A DNA stretch of 64,000 nt from Hyunsoonleella aquatilis (GCF_014270105.1 NZ_JACNMF010000002.1:620001-684000), one strand, 5' to 3'; positions 18,591-27,327 are shown, counted from the first letter of the stretch. The notes: generated by a model not told the origin, from the sequence alone. Numbers and translations: made by a program.

Positions 18591-20267
18591 TTGAAGGTTT
18601 CACATTTTTCTGTTCTAAATAGAGCCTCGCAGGTGCAGAAACTTGCTTCCGAGACTTTCGATTTGGCTATAATTGGGGGAGGTATTACCGGTGCAGGAAT
18701 CGCGTTGGATGCCACTGCTCGGGGACTTAAGGTATGTTTAATTGAGAAAAATGACTTCGCCTCTGGCACCAGCAATAAATCCACAAAACTCATTCACGGT
18801 GGCCTTCGCTATTTAAAAAACTTTGAGATTAGTTTAGTACGGGAGTCGGGCTCTGAGAGGGCCATTGTACACAGTTTGGCACCTCATTTGGTAACACCTC
18901 AAAAAATGCTTTTGCCATTGATTAAAGGTGGCACTTACGGCAAACTAATGACGGCTTTAGGATTGAAGGTTTATGACTTTTTAGCCGATGTAAAAGGCGA
19001 GGATCGGCGAAAAATGCTCGATAAACAAGAAACGTTGCAACAAGAACCTTTGCTTGACCCAAGTATTGTAATTGGCGGCGGGTTGTATGCCGAATATAGT
19101 ACTGATGATGCAAGATTGACCATTGAGATTTTAAAAAAAGCCAATGACCTAGGTGCAACAATCATCAATTATTGCGAAATGACGTCGTTCAATTATGACG
19201 GCAACTCAAAAATTAAGAGCATAAATTGTATAGATTGCAACACTTCTAGTTTATTTGAGATTAAGGCCAATACTTTCTTGTCCGCAACGGGCCCTTGGGC
19301 AGATACCGTCCAGCAAAAAGATTATCCAACTCATAAAAAAAAGCTTCACCTAACTAAAGGCGTACATCTTGTATTCCCATTTGAAAAATTACCCATACGG
19401 CAATCCATCTATTTTGATGTGCCTGATGGAAGAATGGTATTTGCAATCCCCAGAGGCAAAACCACCTATGTTGGCACCACCGACACTGACTACTCCGCAA
19501 ACCTGGATCGTGTTGTAGCTACAAAAGCTGACGCCCATTATTTTTTAAATGCCGTAAACAACACTTTCAAAACCATCCATCTGACCATTGCCGATATTGA
19601 ATCTTGCTGGGCAGGCTTAAGGCCATTGATTCGCGAAGAAGATAAAACTGCATCTGAACTATCAAGAAAGGACGAGATTTTTATTTCCGATAGCGGGCTT
19701 ATATCCATTGCTGGTGGCAAGCTAACAGGTTATAGAAAAATGGCGTTTCGGGCCTTAGAGGCCGTTTTGAAGGCCAACCCCAAGGCGGATGAATTGAATA
19801 TTAAAAAACCCCGTACAGACACCCTAACACTGGTTCATCCACATATTAGGACTACTGAGGACGCTCAAACCTATCAACTTGATATTGAAAAACAGTTGGC
19901 TGTTTTGGGCTTAACAAGCAATTATTACGCTTGGTATTTAACTTCATACTATGGAAAGCAGACGGATATAATCCTTAGCAAAGTTTCAGATTTTAAGTCT
20001 CGTGCCATACATGAAAAACTAATTCGAGCCGAGCTTTGGTTTGGTGTCCACTACGAAATGGTTAATAGTTTGAATGATTTTTTTATTAGACGAACTGGCC
20101 GTTTGTATTTCGATATAGAAAGTATTCACGAATACAAAAATGTCGTTTTAAAAGATATTTCAGGTTACCTGAATTGGGACGATGCCAGAGCCCAAAAAGA
20201 AATCGAAAAATTAAATATGGCCCTGAAAGACGCAACTACTTTTTATGATACCGACTCTATTGAGTAA
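18591..20267 (+). CDS. glpD: FAD-dependent glycerol-3-phosphate dehydrogenase/oxidase
   Basis: A 558-residue flavoprotein oxidising sn-glycerol-3-phosphate to dihydroxyacetone phosphate at the membrane. The FAD-binding N-terminus is LAIIGGGITGAGIALDATARG (residues about 26-46). Family motifs ASGTSNKSTKLIHGGLRYL and TYVGTTDTDY are clear, and a C-terminal helical domain is present. No suitable ATG exists before the FAD motif, so the TTG at 18591 (13 bp after the hydrolase stop) is taken as the start. It is convergent with the SusD gene. No glycerol kinase or facilitator is in the window. Confidence 0.92.
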   Translation: MKVSHFSVLNRASQVQKLASETFDLAIIGGGITGAGIALDATARGLKVCLIEKNDFASGTSNKSTKLIHGGLRYLKNFEISLVRESGSERAIVHSLAPHLVTPQKMLLPLIKGGTYGKLMTALGLKVYDFLADVKGEDRRKMLDKQETLQQEPLLDPSIVIGGGLYAEYSTDDARLTIEILKKANDLGATIINYCEMTSFNYDGNSKIKSINCIDCNTSSLFEIKANTFLSATGPWADTVQQKDYPTHKKKLHLTKGVHLVFPFEKLPIRQSIYFDVPDGRMVFAIPRGKTTYVGTTDTDYSANLDRVVATKADAHYFLNAVNNTFKTIHLTIADIESCWAGLRPLIREEDKTASELSRKDEIFISDSGLISIAGGKLTGYRKMAFRALEAVLKANPKADELNIKKPRTDTLTLVHPHIRTTEDAQTYQLDIEKQLAVLGLTSNYYAWYLTSYYGKQTDIILSKVSDFKSRAIHEKLIRAELWFGVHYEMVNSLNDFFIRRTGRLYFDIESIHEYKNVVLKDISGYLNWDDARAQKEIEKLNMALKDATTFYDTDSIE

Positions 20268-20327
20268 AAAAAATTTGCTAGCCATCTTTTAGCTCAAACA
20301 CAACTCCGTCTTAATTCAAAAAAAAAA

Positions 20328-22058
20328 TTAGTACCCAGGATTTTGCACCACTCCAGGGTTTAGGCTTATCTCGGATTGTGGAATTGGAAAGATATATTTA
20401 TGGGATTGATAGTTTTTAGTATTCTGAGGATTGTTTGTATTGAAATCCTCAATCACACTTTCTAATTTTTGTGTCCTTATTAAATCGTCCTTTCTATGGC
20501 CTTCATAGCAAAGTTCCAACCGCCTTTCCTCAAGTATAGCTTCCAAGAATTGTTGTTGATTCAACCCTAAAGGTAAGTCCTCATCTGAGTTGCCAAAAGC
20601 ACGCCCTCTAACTTGATTAATGGCACTGTAAGCCTTAGTTGTAGGTCCATTCAATGCGTTTTCAGCCTCTGCAATCATTAATAACACATCTGCATATCTT
20701 AAATACGGCAAATAAAATGATTCTCCATTTTGATAATTCTCGCTAAACTTATTCGGTCTCCAATCCGCACTATTTTGCGCATTATTAGATGTACCATTTT
20801 GAATGGTGAAAGATGCAATATTTTCAAAAAACCTAATATCGGAAGTGTTCAATGGAAAGGCTATTGGAATCATTACATCATCTGGATTTTCAAAGTAGCT
20901 TTTGACAAAATCATCCGTCAGAAAATAAAAATCCCTTTCGGTTGCACCCACAGGCCCCCAATGGAACCAGTCCCAAGCTTCCATATTCGGATCTTCCTGC
21001 AAAATAAAATCAATGGCAAAAATAATCTCATTATTCGAACCAAAGTTTTCGGCTAAAAAATTGTTTTTATACGCCGGCTCAAGTGCAAATAGACCATCGA
21101 GTTTTGCAAATTGCTCCAATGCCTTCGCATATTTATCGCTCTGCAACAGCGGAAATCCAGCCATTTGTAAATACACTTTGCCTAGCAAAGCATTAGCCGC
21201 TGATTTTGATGCTTTGGTTTTTGGGTTTGAATCATCTAGAGTATTTGCCACAAAAATTAAATCTTCTTCAATTTGCTCATACACTTTTAATGGGTCTTGG
21301 GTATGGTTCATTTCAGAAATATCTGTTGACGTAGCCAAAACTGGGTTTCCAAAAAGCTTTACTAAATTGAAATATGCAAGAGCCTTTACAAACTTAAAAT
21401 GTGCTTTGGCTATATTTTCATCCGTATTTAGTTGACTGGTAAATTCCGAATTTTCAATCGCTTCAATACCAATATTCGTGAGCCTTATCACTTTGTAGTG
21501 ATTCTCCCAAATATCATTTATCACAACATCTCCCGGGTTGAATTCGTATTTGTCTAAGTTGGTATTTCTGAAATTAAACTGTGGATTTGGTGTTAGAATA
21601 TCGGCTCCAATATCTCCCCATAAGGACGCATAACCGTTAGCGCTAAAAATATCATCGTAAACTAGACTTAAATAGACGACCTCTATCAACTTATCGATAT
21701 CCACGTCAATTGGAGTTACAACAGCGGGGCCTTCGTATAATATAGTTTCAGTAGTGGTTTGGCCTTGCTCAACAACTATGGTTTGTTTAATAAGAATTTG
21801 ACTAAACGGAAGCTTTATCGAAATTTCATAATCACCCACACCTATATTTTCAAAATAGGCAACACCCTCACTATTCGTAATTTCTTCCCTTGAAATTGAA
21901 TTTATCGATACAATTGCGTCAAAAATTGGGTCAAAATTCTCTTTAATAAGAACTGTTATTTGAACATTTCCTGTTTGGGCTTGAGGCGGTTCATTATCTT
22001 TTGAACATCCAAATAAAAATACGGCCAGTAAAAGAAATAAACAGGTTGTTAACTTCAT
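20328..22058 (-). CDS. SusD/RagB-family lipoprotein with an N-terminal regulatory-like beta domain
   Basis: A 576-residue lipoprotein. The signal ends in a good lipobox, FLFGC-SKDN (Cys18). Residues about 28-92 look like a carboxypeptidase-regulatory/CNA-B-like beta domain (VQITVLIKENFDPIFDAIVSI..., YFENIGVGDYEISIKLP). Residues about 105-576 are a SusD glycan- or nutrient-binding solenoid with typical elements (AKAHFKFVKALAYFNLVKLFG, LPYLRYADVLLMIAEAEN, ILEERRLELCYEGHRKDDLIR) and the classic C-terminus SLNPGVVQNPGY. The long ORF reaches back to 22175 through the tRNA, so the ATG at 22058 is the real start. No SusC receptor lies next to it, which is unusual. Confidence 0.9.
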   Translation of the reverse strand: MKLTTCLFLLLAVFLFGCSKDNEPPQAQTGNVQITVLIKENFDPIFDAIVSINSISREEITNSEGVAYFENIGVGDYEISIKLPFSQILIKQTIVVEQGQTTTETILYEGPAVVTPIDVDIDKLIEVVYLSLVYDDIFSANGYASLWGDIGADILTPNPQFNFRNTNLDKYEFNPGDVVINDIWENHYKVIRLTNIGIEAIENSEFTSQLNTDENIAKAHFKFVKALAYFNLVKLFGNPVLATSTDISEMNHTQDPLKVYEQIEEDLIFVANTLDDSNPKTKASKSAANALLGKVYLQMAGFPLLQSDKYAKALEQFAKLDGLFALEPAYKNNFLAENFGSNNEIIFAIDFILQEDPNMEAWDWFHWGPVGATERDFYFLTDDFVKSYFENPDDVMIPIAFPLNTSDIRFFENIASFTIQNGTSNNAQNSADWRPNKFSENYQNGESFYLPYLRYADVLLMIAEAENALNGPTTKAYSAINQVRGRAFGNSDEDLPLGLNQQQFLEAILEERRLELCYEGHRKDDLIRTQKLESVIEDFNTNNPQNTKNYQSHKYIFPIPQSEISLNPGVVQNPGY

Positions 22059-22091
22059 GGGAAAATGTCTTTCAATACTACAAATAAAGAA

Positions 22092-22124
22092 AAAATCTGA
22101 CAAACTAACTTTGTCAGATTTTAA
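22092..22124 (-). terminator. terminator after tRNA-Ala
   Basis: A 13-bp perfect stem, AAAATCTGACAAA (22092-22104) with TTTGTCAGATTTT (22110-22122), and loop CTAAC. On the minus strand it starts a few nucleotides after the tRNA 3' end and is followed by a T run. It also separates the tRNA transcript from the SusD gene. Confidence 0.85.
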
Positions 22125-22129
22125 AAAAG

Positions 22130-22203
22130 TGGAGAAGATCGGATTCGAACCGACGACCTCTTGACTGCCAGTCAAGCGCTCTAGCCAACTGAGCTACATC
22201 CCC
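22130..22203 (-). tRNA. tRNA-Ala(GGC)
   Basis: On the minus strand a 74-nt cloverleaf reads GGGGATG (acceptor), GCTC...GAGC (D arm), CTTGA-CTGGCAG-TCAAG (anticodon arm, anticodon GGC), and a T arm with TTCGAAT. The acceptor contains G3:U70, the alanine identity pair, and one T-T mismatch at 6:67. CCA is not encoded. A strong terminator follows. A decayed copy of the same tRNA lies 2.3 kb away at 24539-24612. Confidence 0.93.
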
Positions 22204-22911
22204 ATTGAATTTGTTTCTAGTATGCGGAGGTGTTTACAAACCTTTTGCAACAAATTAGGTTATGTTGCATTTACCTGCATATTGATGCAAATGTATGGAT
22301 TTAGGCGCAAAAACCCATCATCTTCTTAAGTTCAATCAATATAATTAAAGACTTACTTATCAACTTTGATGGGTTCAAATCTTTTATGAGTTTATCTGCT
22401 ATAAATAATACCCTAAAATAACCTCAATACATTTTTATCAAGCTATGGATAATTATTTTACCCTTTATGCCTTTATCTTTTTGCCAATATTAATAGTAAC
22501 ACCATTGAAAACTCCCTTTTCCTTCATATGAAATGTAATTTCTCCTAGGAAACTAATTGGGAAAAAAGATATTTCATATCCTGGTAGTAATTCAAAATTC
22601 TTCTTTCCCATACCATTACCAAAAAAACGCTTTCCTTCTCTCCTGAAAGAAAATACCAGATTGGATTTATCTTTTACTGCATAATTACCTGAAAAGCTTC
22701 CTCAAATTAGCACAAACAAAATACTTATAAAAATTTCGACATTAAATCCATTAGACATCTTACTTCAAAATATAAAAGATTATTTTAGAGCCAAACTTTT
22801 GCGACTCCAAAAATTCAATTTCATCATAAAAAGAGATTCAAAATTACAATTTCCAAAGATGAGAAGAAACCCTGCGGTAGTTATAGACAATAGAATACTA
22901 ATAAACGCTTG
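22204..22911. other. spacer between tRNA-Ala and the RetSat-like gene, with a broken small gene
   Basis: This 708-bp stretch has no intact gene. It is very AT-rich. It contains one recognisable coding remnant on the minus strand (22465-22758, listed separately). I see nothing else in 22204-22464 or in 22759-22911 beyond presumed promoter sequence for the gene starting at 22912. Confidence 0.5.
22465..22758 (-). pseudogene. small exported-protein gene broken by an in-frame stop
   Basis: The minus strand reads ATG at 22758, 18 codons (MSNGFNVEIFISILFVLI, signal-like), then TGA at 22702-22704. It continues in the same frame for 78 codons (GSFSGNYAVKDKSNLVFSF... ending NIGKKIKA) to TAA at 22465-22467. 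The whole is exactly 98 codons with a single stop. The TGA may have replaced a Cys codon (TGC/TGT), which would create a lipobox-like LIC-GS. The second part (GKRFFGNGMGKKNFELLPGY...FNGVTINIGKK) resembles the DUF3471-type domain at the C-terminus of some serine hydrolases. That resemblance is by eye. Confidence 0.6.
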
Positions 22912-24510
22912 ATGGTTAAAAAAAACTACGAACCATTTTCTGAAAATATTGATTTTTCCATTTATGATTATATTGTTATAGGTTCAGGTATTGGCGGATT
23001 AACAGCTGCCTCTTGGTTAGCTAAAGCTGGTAAAAAAGTTGCTGTATTGGAGCGCCATTATGTTCCAGGTGGCTTTACACATAGTTTTAAAAGAAAACAA
23101 GGTTTTCAGTGGGATGTTGGTGTTCATTATGTTGGAAATTTGGACAAAAGCGAGCCGTTACTTGGAATGTTTAATCTTATTACTGATGGAAAATTGGAGT
23201 GGGAGTATATAGGAGGGGTCTACGATGTAGTGTATATTGGAAATAAAAAATACGAATTTAGAGCTGGTAAAGAAAATTTTCTCAAACAACTTGTTGCCTA
23301 TTTTCCGGATGAAGAACAAGCAATTAAAAGTTATTTAAAGCTTATCACTAAAGCAAACAAACGTGGTGCATTATACTTTTTTGAAAAAGTGTTTGAACCA
23401 TGGCTAAGCAAATCTTTAGGTTGGATAATTAGAAAACGTTATGCAAAGTACTCACAAAAAACCACATGGGACGTTTTAAGTAAACTTACAGAAAACAAGC
23501 TACTAATTGCTGTACTATGTGGTCAATGTGGTAATTATGGACTTTCACCTAAGTACAGTAGTTTTGCAGCGCATGCCATGGTTATTTCTCATTTTATGGA
23601 AGGGGGATATTATCCAATAGGAGGAGCTGACCAAATTAGCAGTAAAATTATAGATGTTTTAACTAAATTAGGAAGTAAGGTTTTTATTAATGCAAATGTG
23701 CAAGAAGTTATAACAGAGCATAACAAAGTAACGGGGATTAAAGTTGATAATACTGTTATAGATTGTACCAATGTGATTAGTAATGTAGGGGTAAACAATA
23801 CATTTAATCACTTACTTTCTAAAAAGGCTAAACAATATTGTAAATTCAACATAAAAGATGTAAAACCTTCAACAGGACATATTTGTTTATACATTGGACT
23901 TGATAAATCTAGCGCTGAATTAAATTTACCAAAACATAATGTTTGGTATTATGCCCATGAAAACACAGATGAATTAATTGAAAAAACGACTCTTTCGGAT
24001 GCTCCGAATAATTTCGCATATATTTCATTTCCATCGGCTAAAGACCCAGAGTGGGATATTAAAAATGACCAAAAAGCAACGATTCAGGCCATATCCGTAG
24101 GTCATTATGATTGGTTTTCTAAATATGAAAACCAGCCTTGGATGAAACGTGAAGCGTCTTACAAAAAACTGAAAGCAGATTTTGAAACCACTATGCTTAA
24201 CAAACTTTATCATTTATTTCCACAACTTAAGGGCCATGTTATTGTAACCGAAGTTTCTACTCCACTCTCTACTAAGCATTTTTCAAACTATGAGCATGGC
24301 GAGATTTATGGCTTAGAACATACTCCTAACAGATTTAAGCTTCCTTTTTTAAGACCAAAAACACGCATAAAGGGATTGAGATTGGTTGGGCAAGATATTA
24401 CTTTAGTAGGTGTTTCTGGAGCGATGCTTTCGGGGATATTATGCGCCACAACCATATTGAAAATGAAATCTAGGCTTTTGTTCAAAGAAGCAAGCAACTT
24501 ACGGGATTAA
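22912..24510 (+). CDS. RetSat/CrtI-like FAD-dependent oxidoreductase
   Basis: A 532-residue flavoprotein of the phytoene desaturase / all-trans-retinol 13,14-reductase superfamily. The N-terminal dinucleotide-binding motif is IVIGSGIGGLTAASWLAKAG, followed by VAVLERHYVPGGFTHSF and the family-typical FQWDVGVHYVG. The C-terminal FAD segment is LRLVGQDITLVGVSGAMLSG. The substrate is probably a polyene or isoprenoid lipid, but it cannot be named. The ATG at 22912 is taken over a TTG one codon earlier. Codon use is more AT-rich and TTA/ATA/AAA-heavy than in the neighbours. The gene is the only intact one between tRNA-Ala and its decayed copy, which suggests acquisition. Confidence 0.85.
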   Translation: MVKKNYEPFSENIDFSIYDYIVIGSGIGGLTAASWLAKAGKKVAVLERHYVPGGFTHSFKRKQGFQWDVGVHYVGNLDKSEPLLGMFNLITDGKLEWEYIGGVYDVVYIGNKKYEFRAGKENFLKQLVAYFPDEEQAIKSYLKLITKANKRGALYFFEKVFEPWLSKSLGWIIRKRYAKYSQKTTWDVLSKLTENKLLIAVLCGQCGNYGLSPKYSSFAAHAMVISHFMEGGYYPIGGADQISSKIIDVLTKLGSKVFINANVQEVITEHNKVTGIKVDNTVIDCTNVISNVGVNNTFNHLLSKKAKQYCKFNIKDVKPSTGHICLYIGLDKSSAELNLPKHNVWYYAHENTDELIEKTTLSDAPNNFAYISFPSAKDPEWDIKNDQKATIQAISVGHYDWFSKYENQPWMKREASYKKLKADFETTMLNKLYHLFPQLKGHVIVTEVSTPLSTKHFSNYEHGEIYGLEHTPNRFKLPFLRPKTRIKGLRLVGQDITLVGVSGAMLSGILCATTILKMKSRLLFKEASNLRD

Positions 24511-24538
24511 TTGAATAAGGTTTTTATTCTTCTTATCG

Positions 24539-24612
24539 TGAAGGATATCAGATTCTAGCCGCCGCCCTCTTGACTGCCAGTCAAGCGCTCTAGCCAAATG
24601 AGCTACATCCCC
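24539..24612 (-). pseudogene. decayed copy of tRNA-Ala(GGC)
   Basis: It aligns without gaps over all 74 nt with the tRNA at 22130-22203. The acceptor 5' strand, D arm and complete anticodon arm (CTTGA-CTGGCAG-TCAAG) are kept, with one D-loop change. The T arm (CTAGAAT instead of TTCGAAT, broken stem) and the 3' acceptor strand (ATCCTTC) no longer pair. It has no terminator like the one after the intact copy. It should not make a working tRNA. It has the same orientation as the intact tRNA and marks the far end of a 2.3-kb insert. Confidence 0.8.
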
Positions 24613-24740
24613 GTCAGTTATGAATATGTAGTATTTTCAATGTACATACTAATAAATATTTACGCAGAAAAGTGTGCAACAAAAATATTCTTCATATCAA
24701 AAAATTTACAATAAATTTGGGGCAAAAGTAATACATTTTA

Positions 24741-25241
24741 ATGATTCGAATTGCAGTACAGCCCGACATTGATCACATTTTAGAGACGACCAAAGCATGC
24801 ACTGCACACTTGATTTCGCAGCACATTTTCCAGTGGAATGAAAGCTATCCAAACGGCAAAGCCTTTGAAAAAGACATCGAGCGCAACACCTGTTATGTTT
24901 TTGAGGTTGAAAAAAGAATCATTGGCTGTGTCACGATATCAACTTTTATGGATGAAGTCTATCTCCCTATAAAATGGCTCACTCCAAATCAAAACAATAT
25001 TTACATCCATCGCTTGGCGGTTCATCCCCAATTCCAAGGCAAAGGCTACGCCCAGCAATTGATGTATTTTGCAGAACAATTTGCCATAGACAATAGTTAT
25101 ACATCCATAAGATTAGATACATTTTCACAGAACAAAAGAAACCAAAAGTTTTACGAACTTCGTGGCTATAAAAAATTGGAGGATGTTTACTTTCCAAAAC
25201 AAAGCGAGCACCCCTTTTATTGTTACGAACTTGTCCTGTGA
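24741..25241 (+). CDS. GNAT-family N-acetyltransferase
   Basis: A 166-residue acetyltransferase. The acetyl-CoA binding motif A is IHRLAVHPQFQGKGYAQQLMYFAEQFA (residues about 96-122, with the Q-x-x-G-x-A/G pattern), followed by SIRLDTFSQNKRNQKFYELRGYKK (motif B). Substrate unknown. Its TGA stop overlaps the GTG start of the MATE transporter (GTGA), so the two are translationally coupled. Confidence 0.88.
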   Translation: MIRIAVQPDIDHILETTKACTAHLISQHIFQWNESYPNGKAFEKDIERNTCYVFEVEKRIIGCVTISTFMDEVYLPIKWLTPNQNNIYIHRLAVHPQFQGKGYAQQLMYFAEQFAIDNSYTSIRLDTFSQNKRNQKFYELRGYKKLEDVYFPKQSEHPFYCYELVL

Positions 25242-26572
25242 GCACTAGTATCACTCTAAAACAAATCAACAAACTCGCTATTCCAGCATTGATTTCAGGT
25301 ATATCGGAACCTATTTTGTCGATTACTGACACTGCCATTGTGGGCAACATTGAAACCAACGCAGTGGAATCTTTGGCAGCTGTTGGCATAGTTGGCACCT
25401 TTCTGTCCATGCTTATTTGGATATTGGGCCAAACCCGCAGTGCCATTTCAGCCATCGTTTCCCAGTACTTGGGTGCAGATAACTTAAATGCCGTTAAAAA
25501 CCTACCGGCGCAGGCTATTTTTATCATCACCTCGCTAAGCTTTATTATAATAGCTGTTACTTATCCATTCGCCTATCAAATTTTTAAGCTCTACAATGCC
25601 TCTGATCTCATACTGGACAACAGCGTTTTGTACTATAAGATTCGGGTATTTGGTTTTCCGTTCACCTTATTCACCATTGCCGTTTTCGGAACGTTTAGAG
25701 GGTTGCAAAACACCTATCACCCAATGATTATTGCCATTATTGGGGCGGTAACCAATATAATTTTGGACTTTGTTTTGGTTTACGGCATTAAAGGATTTAT
25801 TGAACCCATGAATATAGAGGGTGCCGCCTACGCAAGTGTTATTGCCCAAATCATTATGGCCGTGTGTTCCGCCTATTTCCTATTGAAAAAAACAAGTATT
25901 CCGCTTATACCAACCTTCCCGTTTAATAAGGAAATATGGCGCTTCATTATTATGATTGTGAATCTGTTTATCAGGACACTGGCCCTCAATATCACCCTAT
26001 ATTTTGCCACTAGCTTTGCCACTGGGTATGGCAAAAACTACATCGCCGCCTATACTATCGCCATCAATCTGTGGTTTTTGGGTGCATTTATTATCGATGG
26101 CTATTCCGGGGCAGGCAACATTATGTCCGGGAAACTGTTCGGTGCAAAAAATTACAGGGATTTAGTAAATCTCAACAAAAAGCTAATTAGGATAGGACTC
26201 ATGGTCGGCCTCGTTCTCACTTTGGTTGGCTTCATTACTTATAGGCCCATTGGTATCCTTTTCACCAAAGAACCTGAAGTTTTAGAACGCTTTTACAACG
26301 TATTTTGGATAGTGCTTATCATGCAACCCGTCTGCGCCATCGCCTTTATTTTTGATGGTGTTTTTAAAGGACTTGGTAAAATGGCAACCCTCCGAAATGT
26401 ACTATTGCTGTCCACGTTTTTAGTATTTATCCCCATACTTTACGGTTTGGATTATGCAGATTTAAAACTTGACGGCATCTTTATCGCACTCACATTTTGG
26501 ATGATAGCCCGTGCCTTCCCCTTGCTTATCATTTTCCGAAAACAGTTTAATCCACTCGCCAAAAACAATTAA
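25238..26572 (+). CDS. MATE-family multidrug/Na+ efflux transporter
   Basis: A 444-residue, 12-helix inner-membrane protein of the DinF-like MATE branch. Features are the N-terminal ITLKQINKLAIPALISGISEPILSITDTAIVG and the repeated second half starting near IRTLALNITLYFATSFATG. It exports organic cations or other small molecules using a Na+ or H+ gradient. The frame is open to a TTG at 25220, but the GTG at 25238 forms a typical GTGA overlap with the preceding gene and gives the expected N-terminus (MSTSITLKQI), so it is preferred. Confidence 0.88.
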   Translation: MSTSITLKQINKLAIPALISGISEPILSITDTAIVGNIETNAVESLAAVGIVGTFLSMLIWILGQTRSAISAIVSQYLGADNLNAVKNLPAQAIFIITSLSFIIIAVTYPFAYQIFKLYNASDLILDNSVLYYKIRVFGFPFTLFTIAVFGTFRGLQNTYHPMIIAIIGAVTNIILDFVLVYGIKGFIEPMNIEGAAYASVIAQIIMAVCSAYFLLKKTSIPLIPTFPFNKEIWRFIIMIVNLFIRTLALNITLYFATSFATGYGKNYIAAYTIAINLWFLGAFIIDGYSGAGNIMSGKLFGAKNYRDLVNLNKKLIRIGLMVGLVLTLVGFITYRPIGILFTKEPEVLERFYNVFWIVLIMQPVCAIAFIFDGVFKGLGKMATLRNVLLLSTFLVFIPILYGLDYADLKLDGIFIALTFWMIARAFPLLIIFRKQFNPLAKNN

Positions 26573-26581
26573 CTTTGCATC

Positions 26582-26746
26582 ATGATTTTTGGCCTACAAC
26601 AAATCCCCGACATTGAAGAAAAACTAAAAAACGCCCCCGACAGTGGTTACGAAATCGGGGTACTCATCGGTGCCATGTTGCCCGTGGCAGTCCTTATCGG
26701 CATCGCTTATTTAATTTATTATTATAACAAAAAACGCCAAGAATAA
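26582..26746 (+). CDS. 54-residue single-pass membrane protein
   Basis: ORF of 54 codons starting with ATG 9 bp after the MATE stop: MIFGLQQIPDIEEKLKNAPD, then a hydrophobic segment (GVLIGAMLPVAVLIGIAYLIYYY) and a basic end (NKKRQE). The topology would be N-out/C-in by the positive-inside rule. It is followed after 3 bp by another tiny membrane ORF. Function unknown. Support comes from tight spacing and clear topology. Confidence 0.55.
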   Translation: MIFGLQQIPDIEEKLKNAPDSGYEIGVLIGAMLPVAVLIGIAYLIYYYNKKRQE

Positions 26747-26749
26747 CCC

Positions 26750-26848
26750 ATGGATATTCTCAACTTTTTAGGAGGCAACGGCCTCTTTTTGCTCCTCGCC
26801 CTCGTATTAATCATCGTTTATATTGTCAATCGAAAACGCAGAAGATAG
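26750..26848 (+). CDS. 32-residue single-pass membrane protein
   Basis: ORF of 32 codons, MDILNFLGGNGLFLLLALVL then IIVYIVNRKRRR. This is one hydrophobic helix with a strongly basic C-terminus. It starts 3 bp after the previous small membrane ORF and stops 26 bp before queD, so the two form a compact run. Function unknown. Confidence 0.5.
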   Translation: MDILNFLGGNGLFLLLALVLIIVYIVNRKRRR

Positions 26849-26874
26849 TATCTTTGCCTATCAATATTTCGCAA

Positions 26875-27327
26875 ATGAGCAACATCCGCATCACCAAACA
26901 ATTTTCCTTTGAGACCGGCCACGCCCTTTGGGGCTATGACGGCAAGTGCAAAAACGTTCACGGCCACAGCTATCGCCTCGATGTTACGGTTATTGGCAAA
27001 CCCATCTCCGACACCAGCAACGTAAAATACGGGATGGTCATCGACTTTGGTGACCTGAAAAAAATCGTAAAAGAGGAAATCGTAAATGTGTTCGACCACG
27101 CTACGGTGTTCAACCAAAACACCCCGCATGTTGAACTGGCAAGAGAACTCGAATCCCGAGGACACAATATTTTACTGGTCGATTACCAGCCCACCAGCGA
27201 AATGATGGTCATCGATTTTGCCAAAAAAATTAAAGCGCGCCTCCCCGAAAATATCAAACTACACTCCCTAAAACTCCAGGAAACCGCCACCAGTTTTGCA
27301 GAGTGGTTTGCTTATGATCAAAATTAA
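26875..27327 (+). CDS. queD: 6-pyruvoyl-tetrahydropterin synthase / QueD family
   Basis: A 150-residue T-fold enzyme. The zinc ligands are His in FSFETGHALWG and the HGH pair in CKNVHGHSYRL. The Cys in GKCKNVHGH is the catalytic Cys. In most bacteria this family makes 6-carboxy-5,6,7,8-tetrahydropterin for queuosine synthesis (QueD). A 6-PTP synthase role cannot be excluded. The frame extends to a TTG at 26854, but the ATG at 26875 (MSNIRITKQFSFE) gives the usual N-terminus. No other queuosine gene is in the window. Confidence 0.88.
   Translation: MSNIRITKQFSFETGHALWGYDGKCKNVHGHSYRLDVTVIGKPISDTSNVKYGMVIDFGDLKKIVKEEIVNVFDHATVFNQNTPHVELARELESRGHNILLVDYQPTSEMMVIDFAKKIKARLPENIKLHSLKLQETATSFAEWFAYDQN

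Noticed and set aside
24979-25530. 183-codon minus-strand ORF across the GNAT/MATE junction
   Set aside because: It overlaps two well-supported genes on the other strand and shows no family features.
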